Source of the DNA: Thermoplasmatales archaeon ex4484_36 | GTDB lineage: Archaea; Thermoplasmatota; Penumbrarchaeia; Penumbrarchaeales; EX4484-36 | Length of the DNA: 9,886 nucleotides | Direction: 5' to 3' | NCBI GenBank assembly: GCA_002254765.1 | Contig: NJDV01000056.1 | Location: 1 to 9,886, forward strand | Shown: positions 1 to 7,084 of the stretch, in pieces | How positions within the stretch are numbered: position 1 is the first letter of the stretch | Layout of the letters: each line of letters opens with the position of its first letter | The notes under the pieces: generated by a model | Told to the model about the DNA's origin: nothing | What the model saw: the letters and a program-made list of their open reading frames with translations, nothing else | Databases searched by the model: none | Position numbers and translations under genes: made by a program

Positions 1-347
1 CCGTCCAGAAAAACCGCCTCCTCTATGGTTCCAAGATAGTTGCTCACCAGAGTGAGGTGGACCGTTGTGGAGTTCCTCACCACCTGGGCATCTACAGCTA
101 CACTTTTCCCCGGGGCACTCACACGTATCCAGCCGGTAGCGTGGAAAATGTAAAGGCCCCCTTCCCTTTCAGCCTCTGGCTCTGTTGATAGCACAGTGAA
201 GTTGGGCTGGAATGTGACGTTACTCCCATCAGAGGGCCCTAGGTAGACCTCTGTCAAAGTGTCGCTCTGCAGGCTCAGTGTGTATATGGCCCCTGCGGAG
301 GGGAGGAGAAGAGGGATGAGGAGCACAAGGAGCGGCTCGGGTCGCAT
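1..347 (-). CDS. Secreted or surface protein, N-terminal part only
   Basis: The minus-strand frame opens at ATG 347-345 and stays open to the left edge, giving about 115 residues of an incomplete gene. Residues 1-20 form a clear Sec signal peptide: MRPEP, then a leucine-rich core, then a small-residue cleavage site near PSAGA before IYTLSL. The rest is beta-rich and threonine/serine-rich. It has sequons NVT, NFT and NST, as expected of an archaeal exported glycoprotein. No transmembrane helix occurs after the signal peptide within the visible part. No named domain is recognised, and the C-terminus (anchor or domains) lies outside the window. The gene is divergent from the phosphatase gene across a 74-base gap. 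No Shine-Dalgarno sequence is visible, so the transcript may be leaderless. Secretion is well supported; function is unknown. Confidence 0.72.
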   Translation of the reverse strand, partial: MRPEPLLVLLIPLLLPSAGAIYTLSLQSDTLTEVYLGPSDGSNVTFQPNFTVLSTEPEAEREGGLYIFHATGWIRVSAPGKSVAVDAQVVRNSTTVHLTLVSNYLGTIEEAVFLD

Positions 348-370
348 GACGCTCGATAATATGGAGTGGT

Positions 371-377
371 AGATAAA
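371..377 (-). promoter_or_regulatory. Possible TATA box for the left-edge secreted gene
   Basis: On the minus strand this reads TTTATCT, centred about 27 bases upstream of the ATG at 347. That is the spacing of an archaeal TATA box to a leaderless start. A second AT-rich patch (about 355-362) is too close to the ATG to act as the TATA box. The match is imperfect. Confidence 0.35.
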
Positions 378-393
378 GGATTGCATGGTAAGG

Positions 394-401
394 ATAATTT
401 A
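394..401 (+). promoter_or_regulatory. Probable TATA box for the phosphatase gene
   Basis: ATAATTTA is centred about 24 bases before ATG 422 and about 15 bases before the in-frame TTG 413. The spacing fits a leaderless transcript beginning at or near ATG 422, and this decides the start chosen for the gene. Confidence 0.5.
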
Positions 402-421
402 TCACCTTCCTATTGAGGGCC

Positions 422-871
422 ATGGACGAGTGCTCTCAGGTGGCCCCCGGGATATACGCCTCCTCCCTCCCCACCACCAGAGAATACTTGGAAGGACTGT
501 GGAAGAAGGGAGTGAGAAGTATAATCTCCCTGACGGAGGAACCACTCCCTGAGAATCTCCGTGAAGGCTTCTATTACTATCACATCCCCATAGAGGACTT
601 CTCGGTTCCGACAGAGGAGCAGATCTGGGAGTTCTTCGAGGCCATGGATGAGTCCCTGAAGAGGGGAGGGGTGGTGGTACACTGCTTCGGAGGAATAGGA
701 AGGACCGGTACAATGCTAGCGCTCTACCTTGTCAGGTCCGGCTGGAAGGCAGAGGACGCCATTGACTACCTGAGGAGGATAAGGGCCGGCTCTGTCTTCA
801 CCCCTGCGCAGGAGATGCTCGTCTACGATTTTGAGAGGAAGGTCACAGAGGGAGCAGAAGAGGGGGATTAA
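422..871 (+). CDS. Dual-specificity (DSP/PTP-like) protein phosphatase
   Basis: This encodes a small cysteine-based phosphatase of 149 residues that would hydrolyse phosphotyrosine or phosphoserine/threonine in the cytoplasm; its substrate is unknown. The P-loop signature HCFGGIGRTG is at residues 87-96, with nucleophile Cys88 and phosphate-binding Arg94 in the HC(x5)R spacing. Asp59 in the IEDFSVP loop fits the general acid. The N-terminal VAPGIYASSLP and the strand SIISLTEE match the usual start of the fold. The length equals a minimal DSP domain with no extra domains, signal peptide or membrane segment. An in-frame TTG at 413 would add three residues, but the TATA box spacing favours ATG 422. 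The nucleotidyltransferase gene follows 31 bases downstream with its own possible TATA box, so cotranscription is uncertain. Confidence 0.9.
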   Translation: MDECSQVAPGIYASSLPTTREYLEGLWKKGVRSIISLTEEPLPENLREGFYYYHIPIEDFSVPTEEQIWEFFEAMDESLKRGGVVVHCFGGIGRTGTMLALYLVRSGWKAEDAIDYLRRIRAGSVFTPAQEMLVYDFERKVTEGAEEGD

Positions 872-873
872 TC

Positions 874-881
874 TTTAATAA
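874..881 (+). promoter_or_regulatory. Possible TATA box before the nucleotidyltransferase gene
   Basis: TTTAATAA is centred about 25 bases before GTG 903, consistent with a leaderless start there. A purine-rich GGAGGG at 885-890, 12 bases before the GTG, could instead be a distant ribosome-binding site on a longer transcript. The two readings are not separable from sequence alone. Confidence 0.4.
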
Positions 882-902
882 TGCGGAGGGGATTTACCGC
901 CG

Positions 903-1661
903 GTGAAGGGCGTGAACTACATCTCCATAGTCCTCTGCGGTGGCTTCGCCAAAAGGATGTGGCCCCTGACCAAGAACAGGCCGAAGCAGCTTCTTCCCGT
1001 TGCGGGTCAGCCCATGCTCATATACACTCTGGAACGGCTGAACCGGCTGCCGCAGCTGAAGAAGATATACCTCTCGGTGAATAGCGCCTTCCAGGACCAC
1101 TTCAGAGAGTTTCTTCAGGACTACTCTCCCCGGGTGGAGATAGACATCATTATTGAACCAACCCGCAGTGAAGAGGAGAAGCTGGGGGCCGTGAAGGGTC
1201 TGGATTACGCTCTCGAGAAGGTGGGCAGGGATAACCCCGCCATAATCGTGGGGGGGGACAACCTCTTCGAGTTCCCCGTGGAAAGGCCCGTTGAGCTCCA
1301 CGAGAGGACAGGAAAGGACGTGATAGCAGTCTACGACCTCCGGGAGAGGGAAAGGGCTAGACTCTACGGAGTGGTGGAGGTGGACAAGGAGGGGGTAATC
1401 AAAAACTTCATTGAGAAGCCTGAAGACCCCCCATCCACCCTGGTGGCCACCGCCTTCTACATCTTCACCCCCTCAACGCTGAAGGATGTAAGGAGGTATC
1501 TTGAAGAGGGTGGGAGGAGGGATGCTTTGGGGCACTTTCTGGAGTGGCTCATCAAGAGGAAGCCCGTTCAGGCCTACACGGTGGAAGGGGAGTGGTTCGA
1601 CATAGGGTCCTTTGAATCCTTAAGCGCCGCTGAGAGATACTTCGCAAGACCCACGGATTAG
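903..1661 (+). CDS. Sugar-1-phosphate nucleotidyltransferase (RmlA-like family)
   Basis: A 252-residue single-domain NTP transferase, predicted to couple a sugar 1-phosphate with a nucleoside triphosphate to give an NDP-sugar and pyrophosphate. The N-terminal nucleotide loop is LCGGFAKRMWPLT (residues 11-23), a variant of the usual AGGxGxRLxPLT with Ala-Lys where Gly-Thr is common. The RPKQLLPV motif (26-33) supplies the conserved lysine Lys28. GGDN at 117-120 is the metal-binding aspartate motif, EKP at 171-173 the sugar-site motif, and EGEWFDIGSFESL (228-240) the C-terminal metal/sugar motif. There is no left-handed beta-helix acyltransferase domain, unlike bifunctional GlmU-type enzymes. 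The base and sugar specificity cannot be read from sequence. The start is GTG 903; eight bases separate its stop from the next ATG, so it probably shares a transcript with the pilin-like gene. A role in supplying sugar for surface protein glycosylation is inference. Confidence 0.88.
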   Translation: MKGVNYISIVLCGGFAKRMWPLTKNRPKQLLPVAGQPMLIYTLERLNRLPQLKKIYLSVNSAFQDHFREFLQDYSPRVEIDIIIEPTRSEEEKLGAVKGLDYALEKVGRDNPAIIVGGDNLFEFPVERPVELHERTGKDVIAVYDLRERERARLYGVVEVDKEGVIKNFIEKPEDPPSTLVATAFYIFTPSTLKDVRRYLEEGGRRDALGHFLEWLIKRKPVQAYTVEGEWFDIGSFESLSAAERYFARPTD

Positions 1662-1669
1662 GTGGGAAG

Positions 1670-2474
1670 ATGCTAGAGAGCTCTCTGAAATGGTTCACGC
1701 TCATGGCCGTAGCCGCAATCGCCACAGCCCCCCTTCTCTACATACTCCGAGCAAAAGGCGAGGAGGAGGGGCTGAAGGCAGCCGAGGAGGCTCTGGAGGA
1801 CCTGAAAAACATCATCCAGAGAGCTCTCACCTCCCCGGGGGAGGTAGAGACGAGGGTTCCGTGGGGGGAGGGAGGGATCCCAAAGAGAATAGCTGGAGGG
1901 GAGGTTTCCCTCCAGATATATCCAGGGCACGTCAGACTCTACTCCTCAGGGAAGCTGCTTGCCTCCTGTGAGATGCCTAATTTCTTCAACTTCCCGCCAC
2001 CTCTGCTCCTCTCTCAGGCGAAGAGCTCGGAGCTCCTTGAGGGACAGTACCACATACCCCCCTTCACCCTCGGGCCCGAGGAGGAGCTTGTGGTGTGCTC
2101 GAAGCGTGTGGGAGGGGAGAAGCTCCTCTTCGTCTCGCAACCCACACAGCCCCCATCGTCCACCTTAAGGAGACCCTTCTCAAAGAGGGAGGAGAGGCCC
2201 ACTTCGAGGCGAAGCGGGACATGCTCGTGGGAAGAGGATTTGCTATCCTCACCATGAGGCTGGGATCCTCACCATGAGGCTGGGAGGTGTCACCTACTAC
2301 TCTCTTCAGTGGGTTCCCGTGGAGGTCCTCGTGGGTCAGGTGAGGGGTGTGGTTACTGAGGTAGAATACCTCCGAGTGAGGAGGGGGGAGGCCCCAACCC
2401 TCTCGATAACCTCAGCGGGGTATACCATGAGCCTTGTGAGGGGGCAACCCTCACCCGGTCCATCTCCTGAATGA
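1670..2474 (+). pseudogene. Membrane-anchored pilin-like protein, frame broken twice
   Basis: The gene starts at ATG 1670, eight bases after the nucleotidyltransferase stop, with GGTGGGA (1661-1667) as ribosome-binding site. The first frame encodes a short N-terminus, a hydrophobic helix (about residues 8-26, FTLMAVAAIATAPLLYIL) and a soluble, beta-rich, presumably extracytoplasmic domain. This layout is typical of archaeal minor-pilin-like proteins. Around 2130-2160 coding character moves to another frame; adding one C to the five-C run at 2150-2154 gives QPPIVHLKETLLKEGG and continues sensibly. A second break is the 20-bp tandem duplication at 2245-2284; removing one copy joins FAILTMRLG to GVTYYSLQWVPVEV. 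With both repairs the product is 261 residues ending at TGA 2472-2474. Unrepaired, the first frame stops at 2257. It may be a decaying gene, or carry a sequencing error plus a real duplication. The family is not recognised by name. Confidence 0.7.
2245..2284 (+). repeat. Perfect 20-bp tandem duplication inside a gene
   Basis: Two identical adjacent 20-base copies (2245-2264 and 2265-2284) begin ATCCTCACCATG and end AGGCTGGG. Twenty is not a multiple of three, so the second copy shifts the frame; deleting either copy restores one continuous reading frame with credible protein on both sides. Each copy carries an ATGA. In the first copy this overlaps the stop (TGA 2255-2257) of the frame opened at 1670. 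In the second copy it overlaps the stop (2275-2277) of the middle frame. Stop-start overlaps therefore exist that could allow termination-reinitiation. Confidence 0.95.
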
Positions 2475-5400
2475 TCCCTTGAGGAAGTAGAGGTCCGCCA
2501 CCTCATCCTCCCCCACATCCACTCCCCACCTCTCCGCCTCCTCGCTCTCAAGGGCCACCCCGATAGTGAGCCACGTTCCGGAGAGGACCTTTTGGGGAAG
2601 GGTGGGGGGTGGCGATGTCTCAGGCCGCCCCAGCAGCCTGTCAAATACCCTTTTTATGGTCTTCCCGAGCCATTCAAGTAGGGAGGAGAGGCCCTCGCCG
2701 TCTATTCCAACACTGACCACAGCACCCACCCCCTCACTTCCAGTAGCCTCTTTCACGAATATCTCGAAGTAGAAGTATATCTTGAGAATGAGGTCCTCTA
2801 TGGCCTCAAGGACCCTCTCTTTGACGTATCTGAAGGAGAGAGAGGCGAACTCCTTGAGGGTCTTAAAGCTCATGCCGTAGCTCTCCCAGGAGTCGTCCCA
2901 CGCGTCCCGTATAGCCCTCAACACAATCCCAACAATGACCCCTTTCAAGCTCTCAGCCCCACCGCTGTTGGACTCACCCCTGCTCTCGCCGAGCCTGCTC
3001 CAGCGACCCACTCCGTCAACCAGGCGGCTGAACCCCCCATCCCCCGGGAGAGTGAATGAATCAACTAGGGTCCCATTCTCATCCCTCAGCTCAATTGTAT
3101 CACCCACCCCAAGGAGCATCTCCAGCTTGAAGACGGGAAATGTCTCCCCGCCATCCATCAGCCTGACTCGCCTCCCCCCGGCCAGGAGGGTAAACCCGTC
3201 GAGGGGTTGCTCAGTTGGGTTGTAGAGCTCCACCCAGCCCTCATCCCAACCCGATCCCTCCTTCACCCCGTACTCGTTGAGGTAGAGGCCCGTCTCGGGT
3301 GGCATAAGGTAGTCCATCCGTACGCCTAGGTCAATGGAGGCCACAACACCGAGGGGAGGTATGGGCACTGTGGGCTTCCTCTTCAGGATGTCGGAGAGGG
3401 CTATGGAAGCCCTTCTGTAGACCACAGGAACGGTCCCCTCAAGCTCAAGGAACCCGCCGTGGTCGCCGATGAAAAGAGGACCTTCCAGATGGTAGAGGGG
3501 GCCCTCAATCTCAAGCGGGTCTATGAGGGCCTTCAGGTCGCTCCTCCCCTCCCGGTAGCGGAAGGATATGAAAGGGGCCGCAGGGTTGCCGGGAAGCTTC
3601 CTCAGATGAAATGTGGTGTTCAGCGAGCCCCTCAGGAGAGTGAGGTTTAGAATGTAGCCTCCGCTTGGCACCCTCGCTGGGGAGCGGGCGGAGATAAGAA
3701 AGGTGAAGGAGAGAACATCAAGCCTGATGTTCACCTCGCCGGAAGAGCCTCCCAAGTATTCCACGATGCTCTCTGAGGCCTCCTCCAGAAGCTTCCCGAG
3801 AAGATCCTTCACCGTATCGATGACCCCGTTTATAACCCTGTTTAGCAGATCTATGACCTCTCTAGCCCCTTGGATTATCTTCTCCACGTACTTCATCACC
3901 CGGGACAGAGCCCTTTTAATATGGCCCCAGAGGACCTTAAGCGGCCCTTTTATCTTCCCCCAGACGTAAGAGAAAAAGTCTTTAATGAGCTGCCAGAGGT
4001 CCTCCCCAAGCTCTCTTGAGGAGGCGTACTTCACTCCTGATATGGGGTAGGGGCCCAAAAAGAAGTACCCGCCGCTCAGGTTAATGGATATCTCCCTTTC
4101 GGCGATGTAGCCTCCAGGACGGAAGGGGGTTACCTCCTCCGTCCTCATACGCACCCTAGCGCTTATCCTGTAGCTCCCCTTTACGCTGAAGGGGTTCTCC
4201 GAGGTCCTCCCAGGGTCGGTGGCGTGTAGCCCGGACTCTTCCAGATCAGCCACCTCCACAGCGATGGAGAGGCCCTCTAAACTCACCACTACAGGCTTAA
4301 CTGGCGGGTAGCCCTCAAGCTCCGCCACGATGTTGAAATGCTCCTCGGAAGGGATGTGCACCCTGCTAGTTAGGTTCATCTCCTGCAGGGACATCAGAGC
4401 GTCGTCAAGGGATGCGAGGGCATAGGATGATGCCAGCTGGAGCAGGGACTCCCCCACACCCTCCCCACCGAAGAAGATGTTGAGAACCTCTGCCACTGAG
4501 GAGGTTCCAAGTGAGGCGTATACGGCCTGGGTGATCACCCCGTCAGGGCCCTCCCCCACCTCCCTCTCCCGAACCTGAAGATAGGCCTCCAAAGCGGCGT
4601 CCTCAAGCCACGAGTGGATCTCTTCCCTGATAGAGCTCTGATGTGTTCCCCCGTTTAATGCAACGGTTAGAACAGTGCTTTTTGGAGGAAGCTCCGGGAA
4701 GGGTCCATCTACAATTTGATCGGAATCGCTTAAGGAGTTCACCACCCTCTCCTCACTGCTCAGAAGCACTATTTTCACATTAGAGGAGGTGAGAGCTGAA
4801 ATCACTTCAGAAGAGCTCCATAGAATCTGCTGCTCCCTTCCCACAAGCCCGTCGTACCTATCGCGGAGGTAGGAAACCACGTCGTCAAGCCCCCCGCTTA
4901 AGGCGGCGAGGAACCGTGCGGCCTCCTCCCAGACGTTCCCCTCGTAATCGCGGGCCTTTAAAAGAAGGGACTCCATGACCTCCCTGGCTCTCCCAAGCAT
5001 CACCTCCAGTGGCTCCTCTCCGGTGGGGTCCATCTCAGGGGGATAAAGAAAGGGCTCCATAGCAGCCTTAAGGGAGGGACTGTCAAGCACCCCCTCCACA
5101 ACAGCCCTCAGCATCTGCATGAAAAGCTGGCTCAAGGAGGTCTCCTCCCTCTCCTCCATGTAGTCCAGAAGATCGCTCACATCGCCCTCCTTGATCACGT
5201 TCACCTCGCGGAATGGAAACTCCACACTCCCTTGGAGGGTGAAGGCGAGGTGGTAGACCCTCTGGGTGTAGCCTGTCACCTCTCCCCCCTCGTATATCCA
5301 GGTAGAAGTGTCTGTGGAGGTCAGTGCTACAGCGAGCTCCTCCTCTCCAGAATGCCCAGAGAGGTCCACCTCAGGCCAGGAGGATATGGGCTCCCCGGAG

Positions 5401-6620
5401 TAAGTGGCGTAGCGGCTCCCTGAACGGTCCTCAACCATAAACCTAAGGAAATAGGACTCCTCAAGGTGAGCGGATTCCACCAGGATGTGTCGGAGGTACT
5501 CCACTGAGGGGTCCTCCTCCTCACCTGTAAAGATCCTCTTGAAGAAGGAGGATACCTTCTGGAGAGCTTCCAGCACCTCCTCCCCCACCTCTCGTAGGAA
5601 TTCCAGAACCTTCTGGATGGACGGGAGGACTCCTAGGTACTCAAGGTACTTCAGAAATAGCTGATCCGCAAGGGCATAGAGGGCCCCCGCAAGGAGGGCG
5701 GAAGGGTCAAGCCACCTCTCGGAGAGGCCCGTCAGATTGAGGTAGAATGCGGCAGGGTCCACATCTTTGCCCCTCAATGCCTTCAGGAGAGAGGCTACCC
5801 TCTCACCCTCCCCTCTCCTTCCACACACTATATAAGCCATGTCCTCGAAAGCCGAGGGAGAGATGGACCTCACCCTCGACGATAGATAGAGAGCAAGAAC
5901 GGTGGAGGCCGCTCTTCTTACCTCCCCCTCCCCAAGAGCGGAGCCCTCCACGCTGTCCTCCACACCCTCCCCGCCAAGGACCTTCATCTCTCCCAGCGTT
6001 GTGAGCACATAGGATAGGAGGCTCTCAATCTCCTCTGTACTCCCTTCCACCTGTCGGGCAGCCACTTCAGTATAAGCCCCAGGGCGTGGACAGCGGACCT
6101 CTATGAGCTTATCTCTACTGTAATGCCCGCCTCCCGTGAGGGGCACCGAGAGGGTGCAGGTGCCCGTGGCCACGAAGAAGTCCTCCGCCGGGATGGGAAC
6201 CTCCTCCCCCCCCTCCCCAGTCACGTTGAGAAGGGAGCTCTCTTCGGTGAAGGAAAGCTCAAGGGCCTCCACCCTCACCCCCCTCTGCCCCACTGCTTCG
6301 GCGAACACTTCTTCACCTCCCTCCTCCACAACCTCAAGGGCCCTCTCAGGGGAGAGTGGGTGAGCCTCGGCTGCACCCTCCATCCAGCCCTTAAGCGCCT
6401 CTGAGGCCTCCCGAAAGGCCTCCTCTACCTTATCCTCAGCCAGAGAGAGCTCCCCTTCCCTTCTCTCTCTCCTCTCCCTCTCCACCTCTCTGTGAGCCAC
6501 GTATACCCCAAGTAAGGTGGCGGAGATGAGAATGAGCACCGCCGAGAGGGCAAAGGGGGTGACCCCACCCCTTCTCCTCCCCCCTCCTTTTGAAGGCCTC
6601 AAAGGTGACTCACCCCCCAT
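2451..6620 (-). CDS. Giant membrane-anchored envelope protein with lamin-tail-like domain
   Basis: An uninterrupted 1389-residue frame from ATG 6620 to TGA 2453-2451. The N-terminus is basic (KGGGRRRGG), followed by a single transmembrane helix at about residues 21-42 (VTPFALSAVLILISATLLG) and a charged helical stretch to about 80. The bulk is predicted outside the membrane. About residues 865-960 are a run of amphipathic helices (DLWQLIKDFFSYVWGKIKG and onward). About 1108-1197 resemble a lamin-tail domain: LNEYGVKEG, WVELYNPTEQPLDGFTL, then GDTIELRDENGTLVDSF. The C-terminal part is again helical with no obvious second anchor. Cysteines are very few. From memory the N-terminus and operon setting resemble the long DUF7286-type proteins next to haloarchaeal pilus/secretion genes; this is unverified. 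Its start overlaps the upstream gene's stop by 22 bases, indicating translational coupling, and its 3' end overlaps the convergent 1670-2474 gene by 24 bases. A structural or assembly role at the cell surface is inferred. Confidence 0.85.
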   Translation of the reverse strand: MGGESPLRPSKGGGRRRGGVTPFALSAVLILISATLLGVYVAHREVERERRERREGELSLAEDKVEEAFREASEALKGWMEGAAEAHPLSPERALEVVEEGGEEVFAEAVGQRGVRVEALELSFTEESSLLNVTGEGGEEVPIPAEDFFVATGTCTLSVPLTGGGHYSRDKLIEVRCPRPGAYTEVAARQVEGSTEEIESLLSYVLTTLGEMKVLGGEGVEDSVEGSALGEGEVRRAASTVLALYLSSRVRSISPSAFEDMAYIVCGRRGEGERVASLLKALRGKDVDPAAFYLNLTGLSERWLDPSALLAGALYALADQLFLKYLEYLGVLPSIQKVLEFLREVGEEVLEALQKVSSFFKRIFTGEEEDPSVEYLRHILVESAHLEESYFLRFMVEDRSGSRYATYSGEPISSWPEVDLSGHSGEEELAVALTSTDTSTWIYEGGEVTGYTQRVYHLAFTLQGSVEFPFREVNVIKEGDVSDLLDYMEEREETSLSQLFMQMLRAVVEGVLDSPSLKAAMEPFLYPPEMDPTGEEPLEVMLGRAREVMESLLLKARDYEGNVWEEAARFLAALSGGLDDVVSYLRDRYDGLVGREQQILWSSSEVISALTSSNVKIVLLSSEERVVNSLSDSDQIVDGPFPELPPKSTVLTVALNGGTHQSSIREEIHSWLEDAALEAYLQVREREVGEGPDGVITQAVYASLGTSSVAEVLNIFFGGEGVGESLLQLASSYALASLDDALMSLQEMNLTSRVHIPSEEHFNIVAELEGYPPVKPVVVSLEGLSIAVEVADLEESGLHATDPGRTSENPFSVKGSYRISARVRMRTEEVTPFRPGGYIAEREISINLSGGYFFLGPYPISGVKYASSRELGEDLWQLIKDFFSYVWGKIKGPLKVLWGHIKRALSRVMKYVEKIIQGAREVIDLLNRVINGVIDTVKDLLGKLLEEASESIVEYLGGSSGEVNIRLDVLSFTFLISARSPARVPSGGYILNLTLLRGSLNTTFHLRKLPGNPAAPFISFRYREGRSDLKALIDPLEIEGPLYHLEGPLFIGDHGGFLELEGTVPVVYRRASIALSDILKRKPTVPIPPLGVVASIDLGVRMDYLMPPETGLYLNEYGVKEGSGWDEGWVELYNPTEQPLDGFTLLAGGRRVRLMDGGETFPVFKLEMLLGVGDTIELRDENGTLVDSFTLPGDGGFSRLVDGVGRWSRLGESRGESNSGGAESLKGVIVGIVLRAIRDAWDDSWESYGMSFKTLKEFASLSFRYVKERVLEAIEDLILKIYFYFEIFVKEATGSEGVGAVVSVGIDGEGLSSLLEWLGKTIKRVFDRLLGRPETSPPPTLPQKVLSGTWLTIGVALESEEAERWGVDVGEDEVADLYFLKGSFRRWTG

Positions 6621-7084
6621 CCCACATATACCCTAACCGTTATACCTTCGGACAATACAGCCCCTCTCGCCACCCTCTCCTCCGCCAGAGGGTCGCCTCC
6701 CTCAAAGCTCACCCTCTCCCCCTCAACCGAGAGCTTAAATCCAGTTGCGTTTCCAACAACGAGCTTCATTGCTTTAAGGAGAAGTTCAAAAAGCTCGGTG
6801 GAGGTTAATGAAAGGACGGAGAGAATCTCTGGGGTGAAGAGTGCAAGAAGGGCCTCCCTCCCGCTCAATCCCTTAACCAGAGGTGTGCTGTCGTCAAGAA
6901 GGATTCCAAGCGCCCTCTCGGCCTTCATGTCCAGATAGTCCCACCACCACTCCTCCTCCACCTCCTCCCCCCGGGGTTGAACGAAAAGATAGGCGGCGGT
7001 GGCAGAGGATATTATCAAGACTAGGAGGAAGACGTCAAGGAGCGATTCGAAGGCGGCCGAGAGTGCGGCTGAGTAGGTCCTCAT
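6599..7084 (-). CDS. Small membrane-anchored, pilin-operon protein
   Basis: A 161-residue protein beginning MRTYSAALSAAFESLLDV. One hydrophobic helix lies at about residues 13-34 (ending SSATAAYLFV), followed by an acidic, tryptophan-rich stretch (EEVEEEWWWDYL). The remaining soluble domain is about 120 residues. Its middle is helical (ALLALFTPEILSVLSL) and its end beta-rich (FKLSVEGERVSFEGG, ITVRVYVGWGV). No named domain is recognised; the architecture is that of an archaeal minor-pilin or pseudopilin-like protein. ATG 7084 lies 50 bases inside the preceding gene, and GGGGGGTGG sits immediately upstream of it. No later start would keep the membrane helix. The 3' end overlaps the giant gene by 22 bases. 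The three genes are therefore almost certainly one operon acting in one envelope complex (inference). Confidence 0.8.
   Translation of the reverse strand: MRTYSAALSAAFESLLDVFLLVLIISSATAAYLFVQPRGEEVEEEWWWDYLDMKAERALGILLDDSTPLVKGLSGREALLALFTPEILSVLSLTSTELFELLLKAMKLVVGNATGFKLSVEGERVSFEGGDPLAEERVARGAVLSEGITVRVYVGWGVSHL

Noticed and set aside
881..1084. A plus-strand frame from ATG 881 with a good-looking TATA box and purine-rich leader
   Set aside because: It lies inside the nucleotidyltransferase gene in another frame, has low-complexity composition and no recognisable protein; the GTG 903 frame carries all family motifs.
894..1301. A 135-codon minus-strand frame opposite the nucleotidyltransferase
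   Set aside because: It is an antisense shadow of a well-supported enzyme gene and has no domain or start signals.
2140..2165. Programmed ribosomal frameshifting as an explanation for the first frame change
   Set aside because: The site is only a five-C run with no evident slippery heptamer or downstream structure, and a second unrelated break lies 100 bases further on; error or decay is simpler.
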